64,000 nucleotides of DNA from Enterobacter hormaechei subsp. hoffmannii (GCF_001729745.1 NZ_CP017186.1:1550001-1614000); one strand, 5' to 3'; shown: positions 22,413 through 32,451, counted from the first letter of the stretch. Notes: a model not told the origin generated them from the sequence alone. Made by a program: numbers and translations.

Positions 22413-22964
22413 ATGGACAAATTTGACGCTAATCGCCGCAAATTGCTGGCGTTAGGTGGCGTTGCGCTGGGCGCAGCAGCCATCCTTCCGACGCCAGCAT
22501 TTGCCACCCTCTCGACACCTCGTCCGCGTATTTTAACGCTCAACAATCTGCATACTGGTGAGACGCTTAAAGCGGAATTTTTCGATGGCAGAGGCTATAT
22601 TCAGGATGAATTAGCACGACTCAACCATTTTTTCCGTGATTTCCGCGCGAACAAAATCAAAGCCATCGACCCTGGATTATTCGATCAGCTTTACCGCTTG
22701 CAGGGACTGCTGGGAACCAAAAGGCCGGTGCAACTCATTTCTGGCTATCGCTCTCTGGATACCAACAATGAACTGCGCGCCCACAGCCGTGGGGTAGCGA
22801 AAAAAAGCTATCACACCAAAGGGCAGGCGATGGATTTCCATATTGAAGGCGTTTCGTTAGCCAATATTCGCAAAGCGGCGTTATCTATGCGCGCAGGTGG
22901 TGTAGGATACTACCCACGTAGCAACTTTGTGCATATTGATACCGGGCCGGTTCGGCACTGGTAA
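22413..22964 (+). CDS. mepK: murein endopeptidase MepK, Tat-exported
   Basis: A peptidase M15-like (DUF882) zinc enzyme of 183 residues, formerly ycbK. The N terminus has a twin-arginine motif ([10 protein letters not shown], Arg8-Arg9) and a hydrophobic stretch ending PAFA, so it is exported folded by Tat. Likely zinc ligands are His134, Asp141 and His174 in [12 protein letters not shown] and VHID. E. coli MepK hydrolyses 3-3 crosslinks, the product of LdtD encoded just upstream. A 175-bp gap separates it from ldtD; it sits 20 bp before ycbL. Confidence 0.95.
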   Translation: MDKFDANRRKLLALGGVALGAAAILPTPAFATLSTPRPRILTLNNLHTGETLKAEFFDGRGYIQDELARLNHFFRDFRANKIKAIDPGLFDQLYRLQGLLGTKRPVQLISGYRSLDTNNELRAHSRGVAKKSYHTKGQAMDFHIEGVSLANIRKAALSMRAGGVGYYPRSNFVHIDTGPVRHW

Positions 22965-22984
22965 TAACGAAACACAGGAGCAGT

Positions 22985-23632
22985 ATGAACTATCGTATTA
23001 TTCCGGTTACCGCGTTCTCACAGAACTGTTCATTGATCTGGTGTGAACAAACTAAACTGGCCGCGCTTGTTGATCCCGGTGGCGACGCTGAGACAATCAA
23101 GCAGGAAGTCGCTGCAAGCGGTGTAACGCTGATGCAGATTTTACTGACCCATGGCCATCTTGACCATGTGGGTGCAGCGGCTGAACTGGCTGAACACTAC
23201 GGTGTGCCGATTATCGGCCCGGAAAAAGAAGATGAGTTCTGGCTTCAGGGGCTGCCTGCCCAAAGCCGCATGTTTGGTCTGGATGACTGTCAGCCACTGA
23301 CACCGGACCGCTGGCTGAACGAAGGCGATCGCGTTAACGTAGGGAATGTAACTTTACAGGTGTTGCATTGCCCCGGGCATACGCCTGGCCATATTGTCTT
23401 CTTTGATGACGCGTCGCGTCTGCTGATTTCCGGTGACGTGATTTTCAAAGGGGGCGTAGGACGCAGCGATTTCCCACGCGGCGATCACGGTCAGTTGATT
23501 CAGTCGATTAAGCAGAAGTTATTACCGTTAGGTGATGATGTGACGTTTATCCCTGGACACGGACCAATGTCAACGCTGGGCGATGAGCGGTTGCATAACC
23601 CGTTCCTTCAGGATGAAATGCCTGTCTGGTAA
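22985..23632 (+). CDS. ycbL: metallo-beta-lactamase-fold hydrolase YcbL (glyoxalase II-like)
   Basis: A 215-residue cytoplasmic hydrolase of the glyoxalase II branch. The dinuclear metal motif THGHLDH is at 55-61 (His56, His58, Asp60, His61), with further ligands in [15 protein letters not shown] and PGHG. The Salmonella homologue hydrolyses S-lactoylglutathione, so a type II glyoxalase role is likely but not proven here. AGGAG lies just before the start at 22985. It ends at a shared terminator with aspC. Confidence 0.92.
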   Translation: MNYRIIPVTAFSQNCSLIWCEQTKLAALVDPGGDAETIKQEVAASGVTLMQILLTHGHLDHVGAAAELAEHYGVPIIGPEKEDEFWLQGLPAQSRMFGLDDCQPLTPDRWLNEGDRVNVGNVTLQVLHCPGHTPGHIVFFDDASRLLISGDVIFKGGVGRSDFPRGDHGQLIQSIKQKLLPLGDDVTFIPGHGPMSTLGDERLHNPFLQDEMPVW

Positions 23633-23643
23633 ACCCTTTCAAT

Positions 23644-23673
23644 AAAAAAGCCTGCGCGATGCAGGCTTTTTTT
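23644..23673. terminator. bidirectional terminator between ycbL and aspC
   Basis: GCCTGC (23650-23655), loop GCGAT, GCAGGC (23661-23666), flanked by AAAAAA on the left and TTTTTTT on the right, so it works for both convergent genes. Confidence 0.93.
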
Positions 23674-23684
23674 ATGGGTGCAGG

Positions 23685-24875
23685 TTACAGCACCGCGACA
23701 ATGGCTTCGCACAGTGGCGCCATGTTGTCAGGCGTCATACCTGCAACGTTCACGCGGCCAGAGGCAACGGCATAGACGCCAAACTCTTCACGCAGGCGCA
23801 GCACCTGCTCTTTGGTCAGGCCGCTGAAGGAGAACATGCCGTTCTGCTTGATGATGAAGCTGAAGTCACGGTCGGCGCCTTTCTCAGCCAGCGTGTTCAC
23901 AAACAGCAGACGCATGCGTTGAATGCGCTGACGCATATCGTTCAGCTCTTGTTCCCAGATTGCGCGCAGCGCATCGTTGCTCAGGATCGTCGCAACTACA
24001 GACGCACCGTGTGCCGGTGGGTTGGAGTAGTTAGCGCGGATCACGGACTTCATCTGGCTGAATGCGCGATCGACAGTTTGATCGTCAGCGGCCACCAGCG
24101 TACAGGCGCCGACACGCTCGTTATACAGACCAAAGTTCTTGGAATAGGAGCTTGCGACAATCAGCTCCTGATGGACGGCGGCGAATGCGCGCAGACCTTC
24201 AGCATCTTCTTCCAGACCACGGGCAAAGCCCTGGTAAGCGAAGTCGAACAGCGGCAGCCAGCCTTTTTCAACGGACAGCTTAGCCAGCTGTTCCCACTGT
24301 TCAAGCGTAGGATCGATACCAGTTGGGTTATGGCAGCAGCCATGGAACAGCACCACATCGCCCGCCTGGGCTTCGCTCAGGCTGGCCAGCAAACCATCGA
24401 AGTCCAGCGCGTGGTTTGCCGCGTCATAGTAGGCGTATTCACGGACTTCCAGACCCGCAGAATTAAACACGCTCTTGTGGTTCGGCCAGCTTGGATTGCT
24501 TACCCAGACACGCTTCACAGAGGTGTTTTTCGCCAGGAAATCTGCCGCCACGCGCAGTGCGCCGGTACCGCCTGGGGTCTGCGCCGTGCGGGCGCGTTTT
24601 TCGCTCACAATGGTGCTGCCTTTGCCGAACAGCAGCTCCTGGGTGCAGCGACCAAATTCAGGGATACCATCAATACCGAGGTAGTTTTTGGTGGTTTCGT
24701 TTTCCAGCAGATACTGCTCAGCTTTTTTGACGCTGGTCAGTACCGGAGTTTTGCCGGTTTCATCTTTATATACACCAATACCCAGGTTGATTTTGCCAGG
24801 GCGGTCGTCGGCACGAAACAGATCGGCCAGGCCCAGAATTGGGTCGGCAGGAGCGGCAGTAATGTTCTCAAACAT
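23685..24875 (-). CDS. aspC: aspartate aminotransferase
   Basis: A PLP-dependent class I aminotransferase, 396 residues, that interconverts aspartate/2-oxoglutarate and oxaloacetate/glutamate and also acts on aromatic amino acids. The PLP lysine lies in [14 protein letters not shown] (about Lys246), with the HGCCHNPTG and NPSWPNH blocks also present. It is transcribed alone on the minus strand, from a promoter region that contains a PurR-like sequence at 24940-24955. Confidence 0.98.
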   Translation of the reverse strand: MFENITAAPADPILGLADLFRADDRPGKINLGIGVYKDETGKTPVLTSVKKAEQYLLENETTKNYLGIDGIPEFGRCTQELLFGKGSTIVSEKRARTAQTPGGTGALRVAADFLAKNTSVKRVWVSNPSWPNHKSVFNSAGLEVREYAYYDAANHALDFDGLLASLSEAQAGDVVLFHGCCHNPTGIDPTLEQWEQLAKLSVEKGWLPLFDFAYQGFARGLEEDAEGLRAFAAVHQELIVASSYSKNFGLYNERVGACTLVAADDQTVDRAFSQMKSVIRANYSNPPAHGASVVATILSNDALRAIWEQELNDMRQRIQRMRLLFVNTLAEKGADRDFSFIIKQNGMFSFSGLTKEQVLRLREEFGVYAVASGRVNVAGMTPDNMAPLCEAIVAVL

Positions 24876-24939
24876 GACGAAGTTCCATTGTGATTACAGA
24901 AGTGAAATCCGCTATCAGGTTAACGGTAGATTTACAAAA

Positions 24940-24955
24940 TGCCAACCGTTTGCGA
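24940..24955. promoter_or_regulatory. PurR-like palindrome upstream of aspC
   Basis: TGCCAACCGTTTGCGA matches the consensus ACGCAAACGTTTGCGT at 11 of 16 positions, with the right half CGTTTGCG perfect. It overlaps a possible aspC -35 (TTGGCA on the minus strand). Not a known PurR target to my knowledge. Confidence 0.3.
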
Positions 24956-25004
24956 CGAAAAGCGTGCGGCTTTTCAAAAGTCGCTATTATTTTCTCTCGG
25001 GAAT

Positions 25005-25028
25005 AAAAAAACAGGGCCGAAGCCCTGT
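25005..25028 (-). terminator. intrinsic terminator of ompF
   Basis: On the minus strand ACAGGGC, a TTCG tetraloop and GCCCTGT are followed by six further T residues. The C(UUCG)G closure makes it very stable. Confidence 0.92.
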
Positions 25029-25059
25029 TCATTAAGCATATAGCAACGAGGTGTGCTGA

Positions 25060-26118
25060 TTAGAACTGGTAAACCAGACCCAGAGCCACGATGTCGTCGT
25101 TGTTGATGCCCAGCTTGTTGTCGTCTTTCAGCTGGTTGATCTGATAGTCAACATAGGTAGACATGTTTTTGTTGAAGTAGTAGGTCGCACCGATATCAAC
25201 GTAGTTGATGTAGTCTTCGTCACCGATACCTTCTACGTCTTTCGCTTTAGATTTGTAGTAAGCGATGGATGGACGCAGGCCGAAATCGAACTGGTACTGA
25301 GCGACAACAGAGAAGTCCTGAGACTTGTTAGCGAAACCACGGCTGCCCAGGCGCGCTGCGTTACGCATTTCGCCATAAATGGCTGCCAGGTAGATGTTGT
25401 TCGCGTCGTATTTCAGGCCGGTTGCCCACTGTTCAGCTTTGTCGCCTTTACCCCATTCCAGCGTCTGCTGGTTGTTGGTACGGTCAGCGGCGCCATAAGC
25501 ACCGACAATGCCGAAGCCTTCGTAGTCATAGCTCAGAGAGGTCGCCCAGCCGTCGCCGTTGGAACGTACCGCGTCATCACGTTCATTTTTGCCCAGGTAC
25601 TGAACACCAAAGTTCAGACCGTCAACCAGGCCGAAGAAGTTGCTGTTACGGTAAGTCGCCAGACCACCCGTACGGCCTGCGAAGAAGTTATCGCTCGCGC
25701 CGGTGTCGCCGCCGAACTCAGGCAGCATATCGGTGATGCCGATTGCGTCATAGACCAGACCGTAGTTACGACCGTAGTCGAAGGAGCCTGCGTCACCAAA
25801 TTTCAGACCTGCGAATGCCAGACGGGTTTTGTTGCCGTTCTGCGCATCGCCGCCTTCAGAGTTGTTACCCTGGAAGTTGTATTCCCACTGACCGTAGCCA
25901 GTCAGCTGATCGTTGATCTGAGTTTCACCTTTGAAGCCCAGACGCGCGTAAGTGTTGTCGCCATCGTTGCCCGCGTAATCAGAGAAGTAATGCAGGCCAA
26001 CTGCTTTCCCGTAAAGATCTAATTTGTTGCCGTCTTTGTTATAGATTTCAGCAGCGTTTGCTGCACCGGCTACCAGCAGGGCAGGGACTACCACTGCCAG
26101 GATATTGCGCTTCATCAT
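25060..26118 (-). CDS. ompF: OmpF-type general porin
   Basis: A trimeric 16-stranded outer-membrane porin for small hydrophilic solutes, including many beta-lactams. It has 352 residues. The signal peptide (residues 1-22, ending GAANA) is cleaved before [17 protein letters not shown]; the constriction-loop region contains LPEFGGDT, and the protein ends in the typical LVYQF with terminal Phe. Position between aspC and asnS identifies it as OmpF (called Omp35 or OmpK35 in Enterobacter and Klebsiella). The 5' leader and promoter closely resemble those of E. coli ompF, so OmpR control and MicF RNA pairing around the start codon are expected. Confidence 0.95.
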   Translation of the reverse strand: MMKRNILAVVVPALLVAGAANAAEIYNKDGNKLDLYGKAVGLHYFSDYAGNDGDNTYARLGFKGETQINDQLTGYGQWEYNFQGNNSEGGDAQNGNKTRLAFAGLKFGDAGSFDYGRNYGLVYDAIGITDMLPEFGGDTGASDNFFAGRTGGLATYRNSNFFGLVDGLNFGVQYLGKNERDDAVRSNGDGWATSLSYDYEGFGIVGAYGAADRTNNQQTLEWGKGDKAEQWATGLKYDANNIYLAAIYGEMRNAARLGSRGFANKSQDFSVVAQYQFDFGLRPSIAYYKSKAKDVEGIGDEDYINYVDIGATYYFNKNMSTYVDYQINQLKDDNKLGINNDDIVALGLVYQF

Positions 26119-26235
26119 TATTTATTACCCTCATTGGTTTTTTTATGACACTCGCCACTGCCGTCAATAAATTCTGTCAATAAATATTTCCGGAACTATT
26201 GATGAGAGTTAGGTGTCTTTATGTGTCTGACAGGC

Positions 26236-26264
26236 ATCTTTCCATTCATAGAACCGTTTCGCTA
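26236..26264 (-). promoter_or_regulatory. ompF core promoter
   Basis: On the minus strand TAGCGA (26259-26264), 17 bp and AAAGAT (26236-26241) correspond to the known E. coli ompF -35/-10. Initiation near 26229 gives a leader of about 110 nt. The poor -35 fits a promoter that needs OmpR. Confidence 0.8.
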
Positions 26265-26325
26265 CACTGAAAGTGCTACAATCTTCAAGATTCAGTTACC
26301 AAAAGAAAATATGTGTAACTAAATA
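26265..26325 (-). promoter_or_regulatory. OmpR-binding region of the ompF promoter
   Basis: Immediately upstream of the -35, the minus strand carries GTAGCACTTTCA and two T-rich blocks with GTTACAC and GGTAACTG, in the layout of E. coli OmpR sites F3, F2 and F1. Boundaries are inferred by analogy. Confidence 0.65.
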
Positions 26326-26680
26326 TGTATTTTTGGGAACTTTGTGAAGCACCTCAAACTTCAGCGCGTTCTGGTGAATTAAACCTCCGCTTTATTCTTA
26401 TATATATGATTTCCTTATGTTTAATTTAGCTAAAGGCCTTTCGTATAAACAGAAGTTAAACGGCTCATTTTTTCTTATAATCGACAAAAGCCATCCAGAT
26501 GGCTGTGAAAGTGGTTGTTTTTTGTGCTATTACGTAAGGATTGTATTAAGCGCAATAAGAATAGGGTTATTTTTTTGTCTAAGGATATTTCGTGGAAACA
26601 AAACGTAACAGGTAGAGGGAATTGCGGGGTTGTGGTTTATAGACGCTTACTTTTGACTGACGAAAACTGACATTGCAGGA
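26326..26680. other. AT-rich ompF-asnS intergenic region
   Basis: About 355 bp with no supported gene. It is AT-rich, as is the distal regulatory DNA upstream of E. coli ompF (distal OmpR site, IHF, H-NS). It holds one notable inverted repeat, AGCCATC-CA-GATGGCT (26489-26504). A 63-codon frame at 26417-26608 has no ribosome-binding site and is not accepted. Confidence 0.5.
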
Positions 26681-26710
26681 TAAAATAATGGCCAGCATTT
26701 GCTGGCCATT
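26681..26710 (-). terminator. intrinsic terminator of asnS
   Basis: AATGGCCAGC and GCTGGCCATT form a perfect 10-bp stem with a 4-nt loop; on the minus strand it is followed by ATTTTATCC. Confidence 0.85.
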
Positions 26711-26724
26711 AATGATTTGGTCGG

Positions 26725-28125
26725 TTAGAAACTTGCGTTACGCGGTGTACGTGGGAACGGAATCACATCACGTACGTTCTGAACACCTGTTACGTAAGCA
26801 ATCAGACGTTCGAAGCCCAGGCCAAAGCCAGAGTGCGGAACGGTGCCGTAACGACGGAGATCGCGATACCAGCTGTAGTCCGCCGGGTTCAGGCCCATCT
26901 CCTGCATACGCGCGTCCAGCACATCCAGGCGCTCTTCACGCTGGGAGCCACCGATGATCTCACCGATGCCCGGCGCCAGAACATCCATCGCGGCAACGGT
27001 TTTACCATCTTCGTTAAGGCGCATATAGAACGCCTTAATGTCTTTCGGATAGTTTTTCACCACAACCGGTGCTTTGAAGTGCTTCTCTGCCAGATAACGT
27101 TCATGCTCGGAGGAGAGATCCACGCCCCAGTAAACCGGGTTTTCGAATTTCTCGCCGCATTTTTCCAGGATAGCGACCGCGTCGGTGTAATCCACCTGCG
27201 CGAAGTCTGCGGAGACGAAGCGCTCAAGACGGGCGATGGCGTCGTTATCGACACGCTCAGCGAAGAATTTCATGTCGTCTGCGCGCTCTTCGAGAACCGC
27301 TTTGAACACGTATTTCAGCATCGCTTCTGCCAGGCCTGCCACGTCATTCAGATCGGCAAAGGCGACTTCCGGCTCCAGCATCCAGAATTCCGCCAGGTGA
27401 CGGCTGGTGTTAGAGTTTTCCGCACGGAAGGTTGGGCCGAAGGTGTAGATCTTAGACAGCGCACAGGCGTAGGTTTCGCCGTTGAGCTGGCCGGAAACCG
27501 TCAGGAAGGCTTCTTTACCAAAGAAGTCTTTGTCGTAATCGACTTTTCCTTCCGGCGTACGTGGCAGGTTTTCCATATCCAGCGTTGAAACGCGGAACAT
27601 TTCACCTGCGCCTTCGGTATCGGATGCCGTGATCAGCGGAGTAGACACCCAGAAGTAACCCTGCTCGTCAAAGAATCGATGCAGCGCCTGCGCCAGCGTA
27701 TGACGCACGCGCGCCACTGCACCAATCAGGTTGGTGCGCGGACGCAGGTGCGCAACTTCACGCAGATATTCGATGCTGTGACGCTTTGCAGCCATCGGAT
27801 AGGTGTCCGGATCTTCAACCCAGCCGGTCACTTCCACCGAGGTCGCCTGAATTTCGTAGCTCTGACCCTGGCCCGGAGAGGCCACCACAACACCGGTGAC
27901 GATCACGGAACAGCCGGTTGTCAGGTGCAGAACGTCATCATTGTAATTGGGCAGAGAATTATTAATGACGGCCTGTACAGGATCAAAGCAGGAACCGTCA
28001 TAGACGGCGAGGAAGGAGATGCCAGCTTTAGAATCTCGGCGAGTACGCACCCATCCGCGCACGGTGACCTCCTGGTCAACGGCGACACGGCCCTGGAGTA
28101 CGTCGGCTACAGGCACAACGCTCAT
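26725..28125 (-). CDS. asnS: asparaginyl-tRNA synthetase
   Basis: A class IIb aminoacyl-tRNA synthetase that charges tRNA-Asn, 466 residues. An N-terminal OB-fold anticodon-binding domain (about residues 15-105, starting [16 protein letters not shown]) precedes the catalytic domain with motif 2 [17 protein letters not shown] and motif 3 GFGLGFERL. The frame is open 26 codons further upstream, but [10 protein letters not shown] at 28125 gives the exact E. coli length. It is downstream of pncB on the same strand, separated by a terminator and its own promoter. Confidence 0.98.
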   Translation of the reverse strand: MSVVPVADVLQGRVAVDQEVTVRGWVRTRRDSKAGISFLAVYDGSCFDPVQAVINNSLPNYNDDVLHLTTGCSVIVTGVVVASPGQGQSYEIQATSVEVTGWVEDPDTYPMAAKRHSIEYLREVAHLRPRTNLIGAVARVRHTLAQALHRFFDEQGYFWVSTPLITASDTEGAGEMFRVSTLDMENLPRTPEGKVDYDKDFFGKEAFLTVSGQLNGETYACALSKIYTFGPTFRAENSNTSRHLAEFWMLEPEVAFADLNDVAGLAEAMLKYVFKAVLEERADDMKFFAERVDNDAIARLERFVSADFAQVDYTDAVAILEKCGEKFENPVYWGVDLSSEHERYLAEKHFKAPVVVKNYPKDIKAFYMRLNEDGKTVAAMDVLAPGIGEIIGGSQREERLDVLDARMQEMGLNPADYSWYRDLRRYGTVPHSGFGLGFERLIAYVTGVQNVRDVIPFPRTPRNASF

Positions 28126-28189
28126 AATATTCTCTCTGTTAATAGTCGGAAAAAATAAACACTTGTCCGCCCTGATAGGGGGGATATCT

Positions 28190-28217
28190 ATGTTACCTGC
28201 CATCCGCTATCAGACAA
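28190..28217 (-). promoter_or_regulatory. candidate asnS promoter
   Basis: On the minus strand TTGTCT (28212-28217), a 16-bp spacer and TAACAT (28190-28195) lie 65 bp upstream of the asnS start, past the pncB terminator. Confidence 0.45.
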
Positions 28218-28254
28218 GTAAATTTCACCGTCTTAAGAGAAGAAATAAGAAATT

Positions 28255-28285
28255 AATAAGAGAAGGGGAGCCATGAAGGCTCCCC
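28255..28285 (-). terminator. terminator of pncB
   Basis: GGGGAGCC and GGCTCCCC (28265-28285) form a perfect 8-bp stem with a 5-nt loop, followed on the minus strand by TTCTCTTATT. Confidence 0.7.
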
Positions 28286-28293
28286 CGAAGCCG

Positions 28294-29496
28294 TTAACTG
28301 GCTTTTTTAACCTGAGGCAGATCGAAGGCTTTACGTAATGCGCGGACAAACGCTTTGTCATGGCAGATGGTTTTGCCCGGGCTGTCGGAGAGCTTCGCGA
28401 CCGGCTTACCGTTACATTCCACTAGCTTTATGACGATGTTCAGCGGTTTCACCTGGGGGATATCACAGGTTAAGCGCGTACCAATCCCGAAACTCAGGTT
28501 CACCCGCGATGAGAAGTGGCGATAAAGGTCGACGGCTTTCGCCAGGTCAAGGTTATCGGAGAAGACCAGCACCTTACTCATGGGATCGATACCCAGTTTT
28601 TCGTAATGGGCGATGGCTTTCTCACCCCATTCAACCGGGTCCCCGGAATCATGGCGCAAACCCTGGTAGCGTTCGGCAAACTCAGGGCCAAAGTCGCGCA
28701 GGAACGCGTCCATGGTAATGCAGTCGGTAAGGGCAATACCCAGCCGATCCGGGTATTCCTCAAGCCACGCGGCGAGGGCGGCGCGCTGGCTGTTGGCAAG
28801 GTCAGGGCTGATCTGCTGGTGCGCCTGGAACCATTCGTGCGCCTGGGTACCCATCGGCGTTAAATCAAGGCGACGCGCCAGATCGTAGTTACTGGTGCCA
28901 ACGAACCACGGCTCCTGTTGCAGACGTCTGACAATGGCTTCCTGAACCTCGCGAGAGAAGCGGCGGCGCGTGCCAAAGTCCATCAGACGGAAGCGGGACA
29001 TATCCAGCCCTTCTGTCAGTCTGGAAAACTCAACGAGTTTATTCTCCAGAGCGGCAACCGCCTGCGTTACACCGGTTTCAGGGGAGCGATAACGGTGGGC
29101 CAGCTCGCTGATCACGGCCAGAAGCGGCACTTCCCACATGATCACTTCGCGCCACGGGCCGGTCAGACGAATGTCCAGCTTGCCGTTATCATTGGTGACG
29201 GTGACCTGTTCCGGCTTATAGCGGAACTCACGCAGCCAGTTCAGATAGTCCGCTTTAAAGAAAGGCAGGCCTGAAAGCCACTGATATTCGTCATCGGTGA
29301 GCGCCAGATGCTGCATGGCATCGACCTGTTCACGAATGGAATCTGCGTAGATACCCAGCAAGTCGTCACCCCGGCAGCGAAATTCCGCCGCAACATGAAC
29401 ATCATGATAGTGGTGAAACACGGCTTGCTGCATATGCAGCTTGTACGCGTCGGTATCCAGCAACGTATGCAGAACCGGAGAAGCGAATTGAGTCAT
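28294..29496 (-). CDS. pncB: nicotinate phosphoribosyltransferase
   Basis: Converts nicotinate, PRPP and ATP to nicotinate mononucleotide in the NAD salvage (Preiss-Handler) pathway. It is 400 residues when started at MTQFASPVL (29496), as in E. coli; the longer frame to 29544 would run through the operator and is rejected. Family blocks [23 protein letters not shown] and RHDSGDP are visible. A NadR operator covers the predicted transcription start, so repression by NadR when NAD is plentiful is expected. Confidence 0.97.
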   Translation of the reverse strand: MTQFASPVLHTLLDTDAYKLHMQQAVFHHYHDVHVAAEFRCRGDDLLGIYADSIREQVDAMQHLALTDDEYQWLSGLPFFKADYLNWLREFRYKPEQVTVTNDNGKLDIRLTGPWREVIMWEVPLLAVISELAHRYRSPETGVTQAVAALENKLVEFSRLTEGLDMSRFRLMDFGTRRRFSREVQEAIVRRLQQEPWFVGTSNYDLARRLDLTPMGTQAHEWFQAHQQISPDLANSQRAALAAWLEEYPDRLGIALTDCITMDAFLRDFGPEFAERYQGLRHDSGDPVEWGEKAIAHYEKLGIDPMSKVLVFSDNLDLAKAVDLYRHFSSRVNLSFGIGTRLTCDIPQVKPLNIVIKLVECNGKPVAKLSDSPGKTICHDKAFVRALRKAFDLPQVKKAS

Positions 29497-29525
29497 AGGT
29501 GCGCTGTAGCATCCTCTCACGGGAG

Positions 29526-29543
29526 CGTTTAGTACAATAAACA
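29526..29543 (-). promoter_or_regulatory. NadR operator of pncB
   Basis: On the minus strand TGTTTA-TTGTAC-TAAACG matches the NadR consensus TGTTTA-N6-TAAACA at 11 of 12 fixed positions. It lies just downstream of the -10, over the expected start point. Confidence 0.85.
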
Positions 29544-29550
29544 ACTCCGG

Positions 29551-29578
29551 AGTATACCCTGTTTAGTGATTTATTGAA
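29551..29578 (-). promoter_or_regulatory. pncB promoter
   Basis: On the minus strand TTCAAT (29573-29578), a 16-bp spacer and TATACT (29551-29556) predict initiation near 29544, at the edge of the NadR operator. Confidence 0.6.
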
Positions 29579-29749
29579 CCCCGATCACAACATAAGCACA
29601 CTTTATGGTCGAGCGCATTTCGTGCCCCGTGTTATAAAAATGTAGCAAAAACGGCGTTGTGCCTGAAAAGATGAACATTCTGCATAGCGCGTTTTACACA
29701 ACCGGAATATATTGAATCGTTACTCGACAAACGATGCATAAGGTTTTCT

Positions 29750-32362
29750 ATGACACAACAGCCACAAGCTAAATACCGCCACGACTACCGTGCGCCGGAT
29801 TACCTGATAAGCGATATCGATCTGACCTTCGACCTGGATGCCACAAAAACCGTCGTGACGGCGGTAAGCCAGGTGACGCGCCAGAGCGCGACAGCCGTGC
29901 CGCTGCGTCTGGATGGTGAAGACCTGACGCTGGTTTCCCTGCATATTAATGATGAAGCCTGGTCAGACTATAAAGAAGAAGGCAACCAGCTGGTCATCGA
30001 CAACCTGCCGGAACGCTTTACCCTGCGCATCGTGAATGAAATCAGCCCTGCCGCCAATACCGCGCTGGAAGGGCTTTACCAGTCAGGCGTAGCCCTGTGC
30101 ACCCAATGTGAAGCCGAAGGGTTCCGCCACATTACCTGGTATCTGGATCGCCCGGACGTCCTGGCGCGCTTTACCACCAAAATTATTGCCGACAAAACGC
30201 TGTACCCGTACCTGCTTTCCAACGGCAACCGGATTGGTGAAGGGGAACTGGAGAATGGCCGTCACTGGGTACAGTGGCAGGATCCGTTCCCTAAACCCTG
30301 CTACCTGTTTGCGCTGGTGGCGGGCGATTTCGATGTTCTGCGCGACACCTTTAAAACGCGCTCTGGCCGTGAAGTCGCGCTGGAGCTGTTCGTGGACCGT
30401 GGCAACCTTGACCGCGCCCCGTGGGCAATGACCTCCCTCATCAACTCCATGAAGTGGGATGAAACGCGCTTTGGCCTCGAATATGACCTCGACATCTATA
30501 TGATCGTTGCTGTCGATTTCTTCAATATGGGCGCGATGGAGAATAAAGGTCTTAACATCTTCAACTCCAAATACGTGCTGGCGCGTACCGATACCGCAAC
30601 GGATAAAGATTACCTCGATATCGAACGCGTTATCGGCCACGAATATTTCCATAACTGGACCGGGAACCGCGTCACCTGCCGCGACTGGTTCCAGCTGAGC
30701 CTGAAAGAGGGCTTAACCGTCTTCCGCGATCAGGAGTTCAGCTCCGATCTGGGATCCCGGGCGGTAAACCGCATCAACAACGTGCGCACCATGCGTGGTC
30801 TGCAATTTGCAGAAGATGCCAGCCCAATGGCCCATCCGATCCGCCCGGATAAAGTCATTGAGATGAATAACTTCTACACCCTGACGGTGTACGAAAAAGG
30901 CGCTGAAATTATCCGCATGATCCACACCCTGCTGGGCGAAGCGAATTTCCAGAAAGGGATGCAGCTTTACTTCGAGCGTCATGACGGCAGTGCGGCCACC
31001 TGCGACGATTTCGTCCAGGCGATGGAAGACGCCTCTAACGTGGATCTGTCTCATTTCCGCCGCTGGTACAGCCAGGCCGGTACGCCGATTGTGACGGTCA
31101 AAGACGACTACAACCCGGAAACTGAGCAGTACACGCTGACCATCAGCCAGCGCACACCGCCAACGGCGGAGCAGGAAGAGAAACATCCGCTGCACATTCC
31201 GTTCAGCGTTGAGCTGTACGACAACGAAGGCAACGTGATCCCGCTACAGAAGGGCGGTCACCCGGTGCATAACGTGCTGAATGTGACCCAGGCAGAGCAG
31301 ACCTTTATCTTCGATAACGTCTATTTCCAGCCTGTTCCTGCCCTGCTGTGCGAGTTCTCCGCGCCGGTGAAACTCGAATACAAGTGGAGCGATCAGCAGC
31401 TGACGTTCCTGATGCGTCACGCGCGCAACGATTTCTCGCGCTGGGATGCGGCACAAAGCCTGCTGGCAACGTACATCAAGCTGAACGTGAACCGTTACCA
31501 GCAGGGCCAGCCGCTGACGCTGCCGGTTCATGTGGCAGACGCCTTCCGTGCCATCCTGCTGGATGAGAATATTGACCCGGCGCTGGCGGCTGAAATTTTG
31601 ACGCTGCCGTCTGCGACTGAAATCGCCGAGCTGTTTGACATCATTGACCCCATTGCGATCGTCGCCGTGCGTGAAGCGCTGACCCGCACGCTGGCGACCG
31701 AACTGGCAGATGAATTCCTCGCAATTTACAACGCCAACAAGCTGGACGCGTATCGGGTGGAACATGCGGATATCGGTAAACGTTCCCTGCGCAATACCTG
31801 CCTGCGCTATCTGGCGTTTGGTGAGGCAGAGCTGGCGAACACGCTGGTGAGCAAGCAGTACCACGAAGCCGATAACATGACGGATGCGCTGGCTGCGCTG
31901 GCCGCAAGCGTTGCCGCCGAGCTGCCGTGCCGCGATGCGCTGATGCAGGAGTACGACGACAAGTGGCATCAGGATGGTCTGGTGATGGACAAGTGGTTCA
32001 TTCTTCAGGCCACCAGCCCGGCAGCCGATGCGCTCAGCAACGTACGCAGCCTGCTGAAGCACCGTTCGTTCACCATGAGCAACCCGAACCGCGTCCGCTC
32101 GCTGATTGGCGCGTTTGCCAGCAGCAACCCGGCCGCGTTCCACGCCGAAGACGGCAGCGGATATCAGTTCATGGTTGAAATGCTGACCGAGCTGAACAGC
32201 CGTAACCCGCAGGTGGCGTCTCGTCTGATTGAGCCGCTGATCCGCCTGAAACGCTACGATGCGCAGCGTCAGGCGAAAATGCGTGCCGCACTTGAGCAGC
32301 TGAAAGGGCTGGAAAATTTGTCTGGCGATCTGTACGAGAAGATTACAAAGGCGCTGGCCTGA
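29750..32362 (+). CDS. pepN: aminopeptidase N
   Basis: A cytoplasmic M1 zinc metallopeptidase of broad specificity that finishes the breakdown of peptides from ATP-dependent proteases. It has 870 residues, the E. coli length. The exopeptidase motif GAMEN (about 260-264) and the zinc motif HEYFH with the downstream Glu in KEGLTVFRDQEF (about 297-320) are intact; N-terminal beta saddle, catalytic domain, small beta domain and helical C-terminal domain follow in order. It diverges from pncB across 253 bp and is followed by a REP element. Confidence 0.98.
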   Translation: MTQQPQAKYRHDYRAPDYLISDIDLTFDLDATKTVVTAVSQVTRQSATAVPLRLDGEDLTLVSLHINDEAWSDYKEEGNQLVIDNLPERFTLRIVNEISPAANTALEGLYQSGVALCTQCEAEGFRHITWYLDRPDVLARFTTKIIADKTLYPYLLSNGNRIGEGELENGRHWVQWQDPFPKPCYLFALVAGDFDVLRDTFKTRSGREVALELFVDRGNLDRAPWAMTSLINSMKWDETRFGLEYDLDIYMIVAVDFFNMGAMENKGLNIFNSKYVLARTDTATDKDYLDIERVIGHEYFHNWTGNRVTCRDWFQLSLKEGLTVFRDQEFSSDLGSRAVNRINNVRTMRGLQFAEDASPMAHPIRPDKVIEMNNFYTLTVYEKGAEIIRMIHTLLGEANFQKGMQLYFERHDGSAATCDDFVQAMEDASNVDLSHFRRWYSQAGTPIVTVKDDYNPETEQYTLTISQRTPPTAEQEEKHPLHIPFSVELYDNEGNVIPLQKGGHPVHNVLNVTQAEQTFIFDNVYFQPVPALLCEFSAPVKLEYKWSDQQLTFLMRHARNDFSRWDAAQSLLATYIKLNVNRYQQGQPLTLPVHVADAFRAILLDENIDPALAAEILTLPSATEIAELFDIIDPIAIVAVREALTRTLATELADEFLAIYNANKLDAYRVEHADIGKRSLRNTCLRYLAFGEAELANTLVSKQYHEADNMTDALAALAASVAAELPCRDALMQEYDDKWHQDGLVMDKWFILQATSPAADALSNVRSLLKHRSFTMSNPNRVRSLIGAFASSNPAAFHAEDGSGYQFMVEMLTELNSRNPQVASRLIEPLIRLKRYDAQRQAKMRAALEQLKGLENLSGDLYEKITKALA

Positions 32363-32371
32363 TGTAAAAAA

Positions 32372-32402
32372 GCCCGGTGGCGCTTCGCTTACCGGGCCTA
32401 CG
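32372..32402. repeat. REP palindrome downstream of pepN
   Basis: GCCCGGTGGCGC, TTC and GCTTACCGGGC, followed by CTAC, form the typical imperfect repetitive extragenic palindrome of enteric bacteria. It lies between convergent pepN and ssuB and probably ends or protects the pepN transcript. Confidence 0.88.
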
Positions 32403-32451
32403 ATTTGCCCTTGCGCCGTGCTCCCTGTTGAAGAGGGCCGGGGTGAGGGCA

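Noticed and set aside
23919-24893. 324-codon plus-strand frame opposite aspC
   Set aside because: Fully antisense to a well-supported gene, no recognisable domain.
26417-26608. 63-codon frame in the ompF-asnS gap
   Set aside because: No Shine-Dalgarno sequence, no resemblance to known small proteins, AT-driven composition in a region expected to be regulatory.
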